This document shows, piece after piece, positions 1-11,800 of a DNA stretch of 64,000 nucleotides. This DNA is from Dermatophagoides farinae. Taxonomy: Eukaryota; Arthropoda; Arachnida; Sarcoptiformes; Pyroglyphidae. The notes under the pieces are model-generated. The model had not been told where the DNA came from. It saw only the letters and a program-made list of their open reading frames with translations, and ran no database searches. The stretch covers positions 892,001 to 956,000 of the forward strand of contig NC_134686.1 of assembly GCF_024713945.1 (NCBI RefSeq), read 5' to 3'. How positions within the stretch are numbered: the first letter of the stretch is position 1; each line of letters begins with the position of its first letter. The position numbers and the translations under genes were made by a program.

Positions 1-1520
1 TTAACTTATTTTATTCGATTTGGTCAGTTTTTTTGTAATTTTTATTCTGGTAACCACGCACACCAACACAATGACCATCATTTTTTTTGTTTTGTTTTGT
101 TTCCAAACATAATTCCATAAATGTCCATTTGTCATTTAAATACTAATGATAATAATAATAATAAAAAATTTCTGGCCAATTATAATCACGTATCTTGAGA
201 TTTTTTTTTCTGGTTTTTTTGGTCTTGGGTTTCAAAGGTTATTATAAAGACTCCATGGTCAATGTTATGAGTAAATGAACAATCACCAGCAGAGAAAGAA
301 TTTTTTTTTTTTGGGTTGTACGCAATAATAATTTTTTTTTTGTTTCACAATGTTCATTTTAATCAAATTTCATCATTCATTCTATCTATTCATTTATTAC
401 TATTAGAAAGATAGACAGACACAATCACTCACCACTCATCATTGGTCTTTGTCTTTTTTTTTATTTTGTCAAATTTAGTTCATAACAACAACAACAACAA
501 CAACAACCAGTCAAAAAAATAAAAGCCAACTAATAATAATTGTGAACCAGCAAAAAAAAAAAAAAATTTGGTTGGTTGGTTAGTTAGTTGGTCCACTTTT
601 GCCTTCGATTCTAATATATTTTATTATGTGGATTTTCAGAATCTATCTATCTCCCTTTGTTCTAATAATAATAATAATATTCTGTCATTTATTCATTGCG
701 TGATATCCATATTGAATTAGTAGTTGTTGTATATATATATATAAAAAACCATGTATATTCATATAAATATAGAATTATTCTGTCCATAAAAAAATGTATG
801 CGTGTGTGTGTGTAAAGTCATGATAATCTAATAAGAATAATGAAAACAAAAAACAAAAAAAAAAATTTCACTATTCACCAAGGTATATTATCATCATTGG
901 AAAAATTATCGTTTGATCCAAAAAAAATACTGTCCGATCATCATCATCATTTGTAGTTGTATATGGAAAAGGTGTGTGTGTGTGTGTGTGTGTGTTGCGT
1001 TTATATCTTTCTATCTATCTACACATTAATTATAATGCAAACTTTTTTTGCTGTTGTTGTTGTTATTGTTGGTTGGTTTGTTTGCCACAAAACAAAACTC
1101 TATTATCTGATGATAGTCTTCTTCTTTCTTCTTCTTCTTCTTTTTTTTTATTCATTGAAAATGACAACAGCAACGAACAAGATGATTGAACAAGAATCGT
1201 AGGAGGATATCATATATATAATATTGTACTCTCGGTACACACACACACACATAGTGAAAAAGAATTGCAAAATTTTTTTTTTTATACTTAGTCCGGTCGA
1301 CCAGATCAATTGGTTAAATGAATTTACAATTTGATCAGGGTTCGATTGTTCGTCTATCCGTTATTTGTTTGTTGTGGCGAAAATCATCAGCTATTTCCAC
1401 ACACACACAAACAAACAAACAAATCACTATCGATTGTGATGATCATTATATATTTGTTTGTTGTTGTTGTTGATTGATTGATAAAATTTTTTTTATTTTT
1501 TTTTTGCATTAAACAATCGA
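1..1520. other. AT-rich intergenic / upstream region, no gene seen
   Basis: Simple-sequence DNA: A and T homopolymers, (CAA)n near 485, (GGTT/AGTT)n near 559-585, (TG)n near 972-993, TAT runs. Short ORFs here are made of Val, Phe and Leu repeats and have no splice-compatible continuation. It probably holds the promoter and 5' UTR of the gene that begins at 1521 or 1536. Confidence 0.6.
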
Positions 1521-2071
1521 TTGTTTGAAAATAAAATGTCATATTGTGCTGTATATTTGAATCGAATTCACCGTGAAAAAAATCTACCGGAAAAACCAGA
1601 AGATCCATTAATATTGGAAAAATCAATACCATATGATGCTGAATTTACATTCATCGATTTTGTTCCATCAGTATTAACATATTCATCTAGTGCACATCAT
1701 CAAGTTGAATATCATCGATTCAGGTATTGTATTGTAATTTTCATTCTCTCTCTCTTTTTTTTGTATTTTGTACAATTGATTATTGATTAGTTTAATAATA
1801 TCATCATCATTATATTGATATTAGTCATCTGATTGATACGGCCAATAATTGGTTGGATAAAAATTCACATTGGAATATAATCAATTGTGAAACGGTACGT
1901 TTATCTTATCGTCATAATGTCACTTCAATGGTTAGCCGTTGGGAACAACAAATCAATCCGGTAACACCATTATGGAGTCCAATATCACGTGGTGAATTTG
2001 AAACTTCATTGAAAGCTTTTCGGTAAGTGAAAAAAAAATTTTTCATAACAATATTATTATTCAAATCGATC

Positions 2072-2103
<32 letters not shown>

Positions 2104-3576
2104 ATAGATTATGGATACGACGAAAAGATAAATTTGATAGTGATTATTATAATAATAACAATGATGATATCATGTTCAATGATAAATTCAGAAAGCTAAA
2201 ACATTTGGATTTTATACCAAAACGTTTGAATGAAAATTCATTCGAAACAATCGATCAATTATTGGAACGAGTTAATGGTCGATTGAAACAACCAGATACA
2301 CTTTTTTGGAATATAATCACATTGGAATCATTGAAAATTGAAGCAAATAGTGAATGGTTCATTGATCCGGAAATCAGTTTGGCCGATGAAAGTTCTAGAC
2401 ATTTAACAATTTTACGATTATTTTATGAACAATATAAATCCGGTGATGATATGAATGCAATAATTTTGGAAGAAAATGATGATTACCCATATACAGTGAT
2501 TGGAATCGAAGATTTTAAACCAGAACTTCTTTCGGCTGGCAGTTTTTTTAAACGGCCAGAATTTGAACCATTCTGTTCATTAACACAACGTGCTAGCCGA
2601 TGGTTGAATAGTCAATATGTGGATTATTTTTTAAACGCACAATCGATCGATATTAAAATTAAATCTCGTAAGTTTTCACCATCATATATATATGAGCGGC
2701 GATAGACTGACTTTTTTGTTTCTATCTTCATATATAGCTTCTAAATTGGAGACAAGAAATTGTACCAACATTGAACATGGTCATTATATACAATTTTTAC
2801 GCATTGTTTATTGCAAATTATTGCCTAGAATCAACAATAATGATTCAGAGACTATTATTAAACGGCCAAAATCAACACATGAACAACAACAACAACAACA
2901 ACAGCAAACAACGAATCAATCATCATCATCATCATCATCAGATAATAATATTATACAGCTTTGTTCAAAAGTTTTTGTTGCAACTAAACTTGATCATCCA
3001 TTGGATTCAATGCAGCAAAGAATTTATAATTGGCTTCATCATCAAGATAATAATCAACAACAAAATGTTTGTATACTTGGTGCAGAAACTATCAATGTTT
3101 ATGGTAAAGATGATGATGAAAAAGTATTGGAAAAGAAAACATCCGATTGTTTTTATGGTAATCGTCTTGGTTCATTAAATACATTTACATTCAAAGCAAT
3201 ACGATTATATTATTGTCAAATACCGATTATTGGCGATAATGATCATGATGATAATGATTTCATTGATAAAGATAGTAGAGCCAAATATTATCGTTGTACA
3301 GGTAAAACATTTCAAAGGAAAAAATCCCGAAATTTTACTTATAGTAATAGTAATAGTAATAATAATAATCGTGAGAAATCATTACAACGTAAAAATAGTA
3401 AATTAAAAATTATTCGTTCAAATTCATTCAGAATGAATAATGTAACAACGAAACAATCATCAATGAATGAAAAATTGGATGAAAAAGAATCAAATAGAAT
3501 AGGTTTCATTAAAAGTTTAAGACGATCAAAAAGTCATATACAGAATCATCATTCTACATCCTGTAATTGTATGTGA
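1521..3576 (+). CDS. Unrecognised arthropod protein with three internal repeats (4 exons)
   Basis: Exons 1521..1723, 1825..2022, 2108..2667 and 2738..3576 join in phase at GT-AG sites and give about 599 residues. The start could instead be the second Met at 1536. I do not recognise the family by name. The N-terminal two-thirds shows three related units. Each pairs a stretch like 'IDTANNWLDKNSHWNIINCE' with a charged strand; the others are 'IDQLLERVNGRLKQPDTLFW' and 'QRASRWLNSQYVDYFLNAQS'. The motif 'FIDFVP' / 'LDFIP' precedes two of them. No signal peptide or membrane segment is visible. The last exon is low complexity (Gln, Ser, Asn) and basic. The protein ends Cys-Asn-Cys-Met, which has a Cys at the CaaX position, so lipidation is possible but unproven. 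Function unknown. Confidence 0.7.
2069..2104. repeat. (ATTG)n microsatellite at an intron 3' end
   Basis: ATTG repeats fill the 3' half of the intron and run up to 3 bases from the TATAG acceptor of exon 3 of the first gene, replacing a usual pyrimidine tract. Confidence 0.9.
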
Positions 3577-3837
3577 ATTTTTTTTTTAAATTCATTTCAA
3601 TGAATTTTTTTTTGTCAAACACACACACACATGCGCACACAGAGAGATTGTTTATTACCAATAATAATTAGATAATTAGATTTTGATCTATATGTACGGA
3701 ACAAAACAAAATTTTCAAACAAACAAACAAAAAAGAACAATCCAAACACATTGTTGAACCGAATTTAAATACCATTTTTTTTTCATCCAATTTTCCATCC
3801 ATGTATGTTTTATCAAAAAAAAAAATCATCTGACATC

Positions 3838-4897
3838 ATGTTTTTGATTTATTTGTTATTTTTAATAATTACAATGAATTTATTTGATCGTTCGGTATGT
3901 GTTGTGCATATTTATTCATCGATTGATTGATTGATTGATTAATTTATACTGGATATTTTTTTTTTTAAACAAAATTACTCTATAGATGATGATTAAATCG
4001 ATTCATTGTGAATATGTATTGCTTACTGAATATCAATCATTAAATTTATCTTGTAAAATTTTCAATCATTCATCATCATCATCGATTACCATTGTTAATT
4101 GGTATAAAGATCAAAAATTAATTATAGATTCATCATTGTCGCCAAATAATTATAATCGAACAAAATTTCATTTAATCAATCAAAATGATTCAATTATAAT
4201 ATTAACTTTATTGAAAGCTAAACCTATTGATGTTGGTGATTATGAATGTCGTCAAATAATGTTATTGGATTTAAATTCTACAAAAATTCTTCATATACAT
4301 CGTTTTGCTGTTAGAGCTAAACCAAGAATTCGATCAGAATTATTTGGTAAAAATGTAATTTCACAAACAGTATGGGCCAATGAAGAATGGCGAATGAAAT
4401 GTTCATTTGTTTCGAAATATCATCAAATCAATTCTACATTGGATATTTTTCGTATAGAAGAAGTAGATGATGATCATCATCATCATAATAATGGTAATGT
4501 TGGTGGTGGTTATATTTTCTCATATGATAATTATACAAAAATTAAAAATAAAACAAAACAATGGTTACATCGAAACAATGATCGTGTCCAAATTCAACTA
4601 TATAATATGGTGATGGCCAAACAGCAACAATCATCAGATAATAATAATAATAATAATCAAACCGTAATTGAATTGAAAATATCAAATGTAAATTTTAAAG
4701 ATCGTGGTTATTTAGGTTGCATTGGTATCAATCCAGTGGCTAATGATAATTTATTAATATTATTACGTGTTAATGATAGAATTCGTATCCTATGTCCTAT
4801 TATTGTGATTATTACATTATCATTATATTTATTTACTATAATCACCATTTATGAATATCGTCGAATCAGTCCATTTAGTCTATTACAATTGGATTAA
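3838..4897 (+). CDS. Ig-domain type I membrane protein (2 exons)
   Basis: Exon 1 (3838..3894) encodes a 19-residue hydrophobic signal start, MFLIYLLFLIITMNLFDRS. It joins in phase 0 to exon 2 (3986..4897), giving about 322 residues. The first Ig-like domain has the core Cys (NLSCKIF), the Trp of strand C (VNWYKD) and the D-x-G-x-Y-x-C motif (DVGDYECR). A second, weaker Ig-like domain runs from WRMKCSF to DRGYLGCIG and is interrupted by a His/Asn/Gly-rich loop. A single transmembrane helix near the C-terminus (IRILCPIIVIITLSLYLFTI) is followed by a short tail. Several N-x-S/T sites fit an extracellular fold. It resembles cell-surface adhesion or recognition proteins in general. I cannot assign an orthologue; the membrane segment lacks the Glu typical of basigin. 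Confidence 0.72.
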
Positions 4898-5694
4898 AAG
4901 CTGTGTGTACAGTACATACAGATATATGACAATAAAAAAACAACAACAACCTCTCACTCTCTCTTTTTACAATTCTTCAATTCTGAATGAAAATATCGAC
5001 CATCACACATGTTTCGTCTTTTTTTTTGGTCACACAATTTGACTTTATGATATAGGCGTGATGATATAGTTGGTTGAGGTAGTGGAACTGATCCATTCTG
5101 GATCACCACCAATGGATGAATCATCACAATAAGAATCGTAACACATGTCTATATATATATGGTAGTAATGAATGATAGTGGTTAATGGGGAAAAAAAAAA
5201 TCCAGATTCAGAATGCTGGGTACCTTGTGATGAGCGCAACACACACACACATAATCATCAAAATAGTGAAAAGATAACAGTAAAAAAAAACCAACACAAA
5301 AATAAAACACACAATAACATAAGTAAAACATTGATAATGTGTACTTATGGTTTTTTTTTCTCTGAAATCGTCTTGATGATTAAATTTTGTCCAACACAAC
5401 AATTGTATATTGATATCATTGACAATTTTTTTTTTGTTATCAATGATTTTTTCTGTCTCTGTCTCTGTTATCACTGGTTAAATACCATTTTTTTTTACTT
5501 TCTTATTTGGCGATATCATTCATTTTCGCATTGGGTGATTATTAATCACACACACACACACACACATATCAATGTTAAAATTCAATGATAATCAAAATCG
5601 ATACCATTTGAGATTTAATACGACTTTGTGTTACATGTGTGTTGTTAATTCTGTGTTGTGTGATTGATATAGTTTTTTTTAGCAAGGATAAAAA
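4898..5694. other. Intergenic region, no gene seen
   Basis: About 800 bases between two plus-strand genes. It contains (CA)n near 5229-5240 and 5551-5567, T runs and a short TA tract near 5150. The ORFs are short and lack splice logic. It presumably holds the 3' UTR of the Ig gene and the promoter of the next gene. Confidence 0.5.
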
Positions 5695-6677
5695 ATGATG
5701 ATGTATAAAGACCAGGCAAAAGTTCGTGTTCTCATCACATACATCATATCATGGCTATTTGTTGCCAATTTTATAAATGCTTTTGATCTATCCGCTATAA
5801 TTCGCCAACCAGAACCTACAGGTATGTTTGATTATTTGTAAATGGAATTTTTTTTATTGAGAAAAATTTTTATTTTTATTTTCTATAGAACCAATTTTCG
5901 GTGCTGAAATCAATATCGGATCGGTGGAAATAAATGATCCAAAATGTGACAAAGCAATCACACCATACTTACAAGAATGTAAAGATATCTATCATGAAAA
6001 AATTACCAATGTTGCATTAGAGTTTGGCAGTAATTTTCAGACAGAATCGGTGAAAAAAACCTCTTGCTGTGGTATTTGGGAAGCAAAACAATGTGCAATC
6101 GATGCTGCCAATAAATTGAATGAATGTGGCCATAATATAAGTGCACTTTATGCAAGTTTACCTTCTGATCCAAAAATACGTGACGATGTTTTTGACAAAT
6201 GTTCTGAATATCGTGAACATTCTGCCATTTGTAGGCCACAATCATCATCATCATCGTCAATGTTTAGTTTACATACATTAATATGTTTTATTGTGATAAC
6301 CTTATTCATAACTGTTTGTGCATTGATTGTGGCCAAAGTATTGAAAAGACGGATGTAAGTACACACACACGCTTTCATCGCCAAGAGAAACGCCATAGAA
6401 TTTTGAGATCAACAAAAAAAAATGTCTCAATGTTTTTTTTTTCAATGGCACAATGCTTTTAAAAAAAACCAGGGTTAATCATTTTTGTTTTGTTTCTAAC
6501 TCATTTTTTTTTAAATATCATCTTCCAAACAAACAATATAATCATATATCTCCTAGGCGGCAAAACAAAAGAAATCAATCCAATCATGAATCATACGACA
6601 TGGTGGTGGCGGTGGCCACCAAACAAGATTTTAAAAATACCAAAGATGACGATTTTGAAAGTAATGACGATGAATAA
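5695..6677 (+). CDS. Cys-rich single-pass membrane protein with spliced acidic tail (3 exons)
   Basis: Exons 5695..5821, 5889..6354 and 6557..6677 join in phase for about 237 residues. A signal peptide (ITYIISWLFVANFINAF) is followed by an ectodomain with about nine Cys, including the pair in KKTSCCGIWEAKQC. Then come a Ser run, a transmembrane helix (LICFIVITLFITVCALIVAK) and a stop-transfer KRR. I recall similar CCGxW-type ectodomains in arachnid proteins of unknown role, but I cannot name this one. The third exon adds a roughly 40-residue charged tail ending FESNDDE. If the 6355 donor (GTAAGT) is not used, translation stops one codon after KRRM, so two tail isoforms are possible. Function unknown; probably a surface protein. 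Confidence 0.68.
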
Positions 6678-7266
6678 TGGACAACAGAAAAAAAAACATT
6701 TACACGATGATGTGTGTTCAAAACAAAAGCAACCAACGACCAAAAAAAAAAACAACACCGGTGAATTTTTGTTCCTTTTACATGTTTTTATAATCGATTT
6801 TTTTTTTTTGACGATTAATAAAATTTTTTTGCATTTTAATTTTTTTTTCAATTATCAAAATGTGTTTTTATTATTATTATTATTATGCAGATAGGCAAAA
6901 AAATGATGAAATGAAATGAAATGGAAAAAAAATGAAAATTAACAAAACAGAAAAAAAATGAAAAATAATTAAATAAATAAATAAAAATCACAGAAATGAA
7001 AATATAAATAATTTTTTTTTTGCAAGGTAAAGGGACGTTGTGGGAGAATGATGATGCTAAAAAAAAGGGTTCAGATGAAAGAATGGGCATTCGAACAAAT
7101 AACAATATGGCTTTTGTTGTTGTTGTTGTTTTCAGTCGAAAAAAATTAGAAAGATTAAGTGATGAGTATATTAAATGGCAAATGAAATTTTCGTTTTTTT
7201 TGGGGGGGGTGGTGGTTGAAATCACGATATTTTTCGAGGGTATAATTGGATAAATCAAATTTTTAA
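6678..7266. other. Convergent intergenic region
   Basis: Lies between the 3' ends of the Cys-rich membrane gene (plus) and the p190 RhoGAP gene (minus). It holds A/T homopolymers, (TTA)n near 6868-6886, (AAAT)n near 6970 and a G8 run near 7202. No gene seen. Confidence 0.5.
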
Positions 7267-8773
7267 TCATAATGAAGATAATTCATCCGCTGAACAGGAT
7301 AATGTGGCTAGATTATCTTCACTATCGGCATTGAATGGAAATAGATCTGTATATGAATCAATCATGATTTGAACAAAATTCATTAAATGTGGCCGTTTTT
7401 GTTCAAATAGATCCATGTTGGTAAATTCAAATTGTAATAATGTTGGCCACCAACAAATGGCTAAATTTTTACTATCCATACTGTTTTCTGAACTTTTTTC
7501 TGTGATTCTGAATGGTGGAAAAAGCAAAAAAAAAAATTATAGGTTTTAACATGAAGGCGTCTTAAATAAAACTTACTTGACAAAATGTGAGATCATATGT
7601 TTAAGAATTTCAAAATTTGAATTTGGTAATTCACGTAGAAATGTACGCATTTCAGATAGCTGTCCAATATCAGTATATTGTTTAGCTAGATTGGCAATAT
7701 TAGCCATAGAATCGGATGGAAAAATCGGTGGTAAACGTTTGAGAAAAAAATCTTTCAATGCTGTTGCAACGGCATTGACTGGAATGTCTAGATCAGCAAT
7801 ATTTATATCGGGATCTAGAATTACGATACAAAAAAAAAAAAATTATATTCAACATGATGACATAAAAGAATACCAAAAAAAACTCTAAACTTACTTTCAT
7901 CGAATTTCAATAAAAGTGTATCAACATGAGCACGATTGCCTGGAACACGATAGATTCCTTCCATATCAAGACCCTCTTGTTCGATGAACTGTATACATTT
8001 TTCAATGAACAATGGCACTGGATTGCCATTTTGTTGAGCAAAATCTTCCAATGATGAATGTGTTCCTTTTGATCGGCTACGATTACGGCTTGAATTATTA
8101 TTATTCTCTTTAATACTTTTACGTTGTTTTCTTTCCTCTTCTTTCATTTTTTTCCTTTCCATTTTTTCTTTTTTTCTTATGGATTTCTTATCAAGTTCTG
8201 GAAATGTTCCAATCGATTTACTTTTAAGGAATTTTGCCTTTTCACCATTGCTATTATTATTATTATTATTACTACTATTTTGGCCACTGGTTTTTGATGC
8301 TATAACAAGATTGGAAAAGTAAGAAAAAAAGAGAAAAAAAATTAAAATCAATTGGAATCCAATCACAAAAAAGGACCATTCAAACAACAAAATATTTGAT
8401 AATAAATAAATATAAATCAATCAAAAAAAAAAATGAGCAGTAATTTTCCATGCAAACCAAATGTAAAATGGACATTCCAGAGAAAACAAAAAATTATTTC
8501 AATCCTCTTACCAGCGATTGCAGCAGCAGCAGCAGCAGGATTGATACTATGACTAATGCTGGTTTCTTCTGAACCAGCATCAATACTATTATCATCGATA
8601 CTGATTCCGGATTCATTATCGGCGGGTAATGAAAATAATTTGGAAAATTGATGCCAACGTGTTCGCCGTAATTCACCAGAATCCATACTGATTTTGCCAT
8701 CATTACCATTTGTTGTATCGATGAATGTATTATCCTGATTATTATTATTATTATTAATGCTGCCGCTGTTAAC

Positions 8774-8804
<31 letters not shown>

Positions 8805-11800
8805 ATATTAAGTGATTTATTATCATTGATGATTGAATTATTATCATCATACGAACTAAACGATGTGAATGATTTACCAACACCAGAACTGGTGGGCGTT
8901 ACAGCATTTGAACTATTTGCACTTGATGGTAGACGTGGTGGTGCAACCGGTACCGGTGTAATTCGACGAGATTTTTTATTCTGTGTCTTTTTATTACTAC
9001 TACTACCACTATTATTATTATTATTGGAACTATTCTGTCTTAATGGGCCAATTGTACTTGGCTGTTTTAAGCTATTGAATTTAAGTCGTTCATTTAGATT
9101 GATCATTTCTGTTGTTTGTTGTTCATTATTTATGTTATTATTATTTGTTGAATCACTAACATCACTTTCAGAATCGTTATCTAATCGTTTTGTATATTTT
9201 TTTACGAAAAAATCGTATAATTGAATGATAAATAGTCAGTAAAAATAAAATTTAAAAAAAAATAAATTACCTTTAGTAGACAATGAATGTTTAATGGAAA
9301 TTCGTTCACGTTTATTAAGCAAAATTCTTGAATCATCAAATATAGCCATTGGTTTCTATAAATGTAATGTTTACAACATTTATTAAATGGATTTTTAAAA
9401 CCATCCATCTTATATATACTATATCTTACCGATATGTCATCAAATGTTGAATGACTTGATCTAGTAGTTGGTCCCAAGGGTGAATGTAAATTTAATCGGC
9501 CAATTGCATCAGAAAGATTATTGTATTTCTTTATATCAATTTTACCAGGAGCCTGATCAAAAAAAAAAAAAAAAAAAAAAAAAATCTCTTGAGAATATTT
9601 GACACAGACCATTTAAAATACTATATATAATACCTTTGACCGTTCACTAGATGTTGAATTTTCATCATTGTTATTATTATTAGTAATAGTAGTAGTAGGA
9701 ACATGCTGTACAATCGACGATGATGTTGATGATGGTGGTGGCCATTGATCTAACATTGATCGATTATGAATAGAAGCAATATTAGTTGGTGATCGGTTAT
9801 TATTATTCTGATTCTGATTCTGATGATAAGCCCATCCAGATATAACGGCAAATTTATCTGCAGTTGCATTTAAATTTTCATCAGCTACAATAGGAGACAA
9901 CAGAAAATTATGAGAATTATTAGAATTTTTCCTTCGAAAACAAAAATAAATCATTCATAGGAAAAAAAACTACAAGGAATTGCAAATAGGAAGCACTTAG
10001 GTTTCAAGGTTTTAAAAATCATATCACGATTTTTATGTGCGTGTATGTATGTTAGGTATATTCGGAGCTTTTGGAATCAGGGAATAAGCAATCGAATATT
10101 ATAAACATATAATACCACTACTAGTATCGGATGACACACATGATTCATGACCATCTTCATCATCGATGACAACATCATCATTATCATTATCTTCATCATC
10201 ATCATTTATATCATCATTGACATTATTTGTTTGAACCATTGCCATTTCCGATTCATAATTATCATTATTGCCAGTCAATGTTTTTGTATCATCTAACGAA
10301 TTTAGATTTCCACTACTTCTAGTTTTATTAACATCTTTATTTGATTTGGAATCAATATCTCGATATAATTTCGATGATCGATTCAATGATCGTTCATCCG
10401 TTTTACGATTACGATGTCTTGTTCTATTCAATAATGATCGTGATGATGATTTATCTTTGCCATTATCAAACATTAATTTGGATGATTGATGATGTCCATC
10501 ATCATCATCGTGGTTATCATCATCGTCGTCATCTTCATCTTCTTCATCGGCTGTAGCCATTCTATGTGACAAAGATGATGATCGTGTTTTGAATGAATGT
10601 TTCTTTTTCTTTTTTTTATTCTGTAATTTACAATGAAGTGATAATCGTTCATCGTCCAAATATTGCGACAATTCCGATGATGTTGTTGTCGATTGAAATG
10701 CGGATTTATTTCTCAGAATATTTTGTTGTTGATGATAATGAAAATGAGGTGAACGAGAAAATTGTTGTTGTTGTTGTTGTGATGGATGAAAATGACGGCC
10801 AGTTGTAGCATAAATTAATTGAGAATTTCTTGTATGAACATCATTAGGCATTAGAATTGGATGATTGGCTGTAGAATGATGATGTTTATCATTAAAATTT
10901 GTAGTAAATGATGATGATGATGATGATTGTTGATGAATTCGGAATGTTGAATATAATTCATGATGATCATGATGAACTTGAGACTGTTGTAATGGTAATG
11001 GTGGTGGGTAATATTTCCTTTGATAATATGCTAATGTATTTGGTTCTAACGGTGGTTCTTGTTCATTATGATGATGATGATGATAATAATTTGAATATAA
11101 TTGATTCGAATCTAGATCATCATTATTCATTTCAAATTGATAATGTTGGGCATGTATTTTATAAGCAGGCGGTGGTGATATAGCAATTCGTGAATAAGGT
11201 GGTGGATATATGATGATGATGATTGATTACGATTTGTTGGTATCATAACATGTGCCGATGATGCTGGCCTCGGTGGTAATGATTCAATGGTACGATCAAT
11301 AAAATTACTATGACCATCACTAGCAATCATATGACTACGTTGAACTGAAGGACGATAAACATAATGAGCTGGCAAATGTGTCGTTGTATTTGTTATTATG
11401 TCATTGTCATCATTATTATTATCAACATGATGATGATGATGATGATGAACATTACTACCATCACCATCACCAAAATAATAATGTGAATGTTGATAATGTG
11501 AATCTAATGCATAGATTCGATCTAATGAATCAGCACTTGGATATGATTGTAAATTATAGTCTTTTGTTTGATTTGCAGCAAATAAAAAACACACACACAT
11601 ACACACACACACATTATCATTCAATACAATTCACAATTGTAATGAAATTGATGGAAAAAAAAGGAAAGATAAAAAAAAAGATTGACGCCAACAAAAAAAA
11701 ATCATGAAAATTATAGTGTTTGAAGGTGGAAATAGAAAAAGAAAAGAAATAGAAAAGAGAAACAAGAATAGACAAGAATAGTAAAGAGAATATAATAATG

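Noticed and set aside
957-1202. 81-codon frame of Val, Phe and Leu
   Set aside because: Made of (TG)n and (TTG)n microsatellites, with no splice-compatible neighbours.
1285-1350. tRNA-like stretch with GGGTTCGATTG resembling a B box
   Set aside because: The flanking arms do not pair into a T stem or acceptor stem, and no convincing A box or anticodon arm is visible.
8757-9224. 155-codon plus-strand frame opposite the p190 gene
   Set aside because: Antisense shadow of the Asn/Ser/Thr-rich p190 linker; the minus strand has family conservation and exact splice phases.
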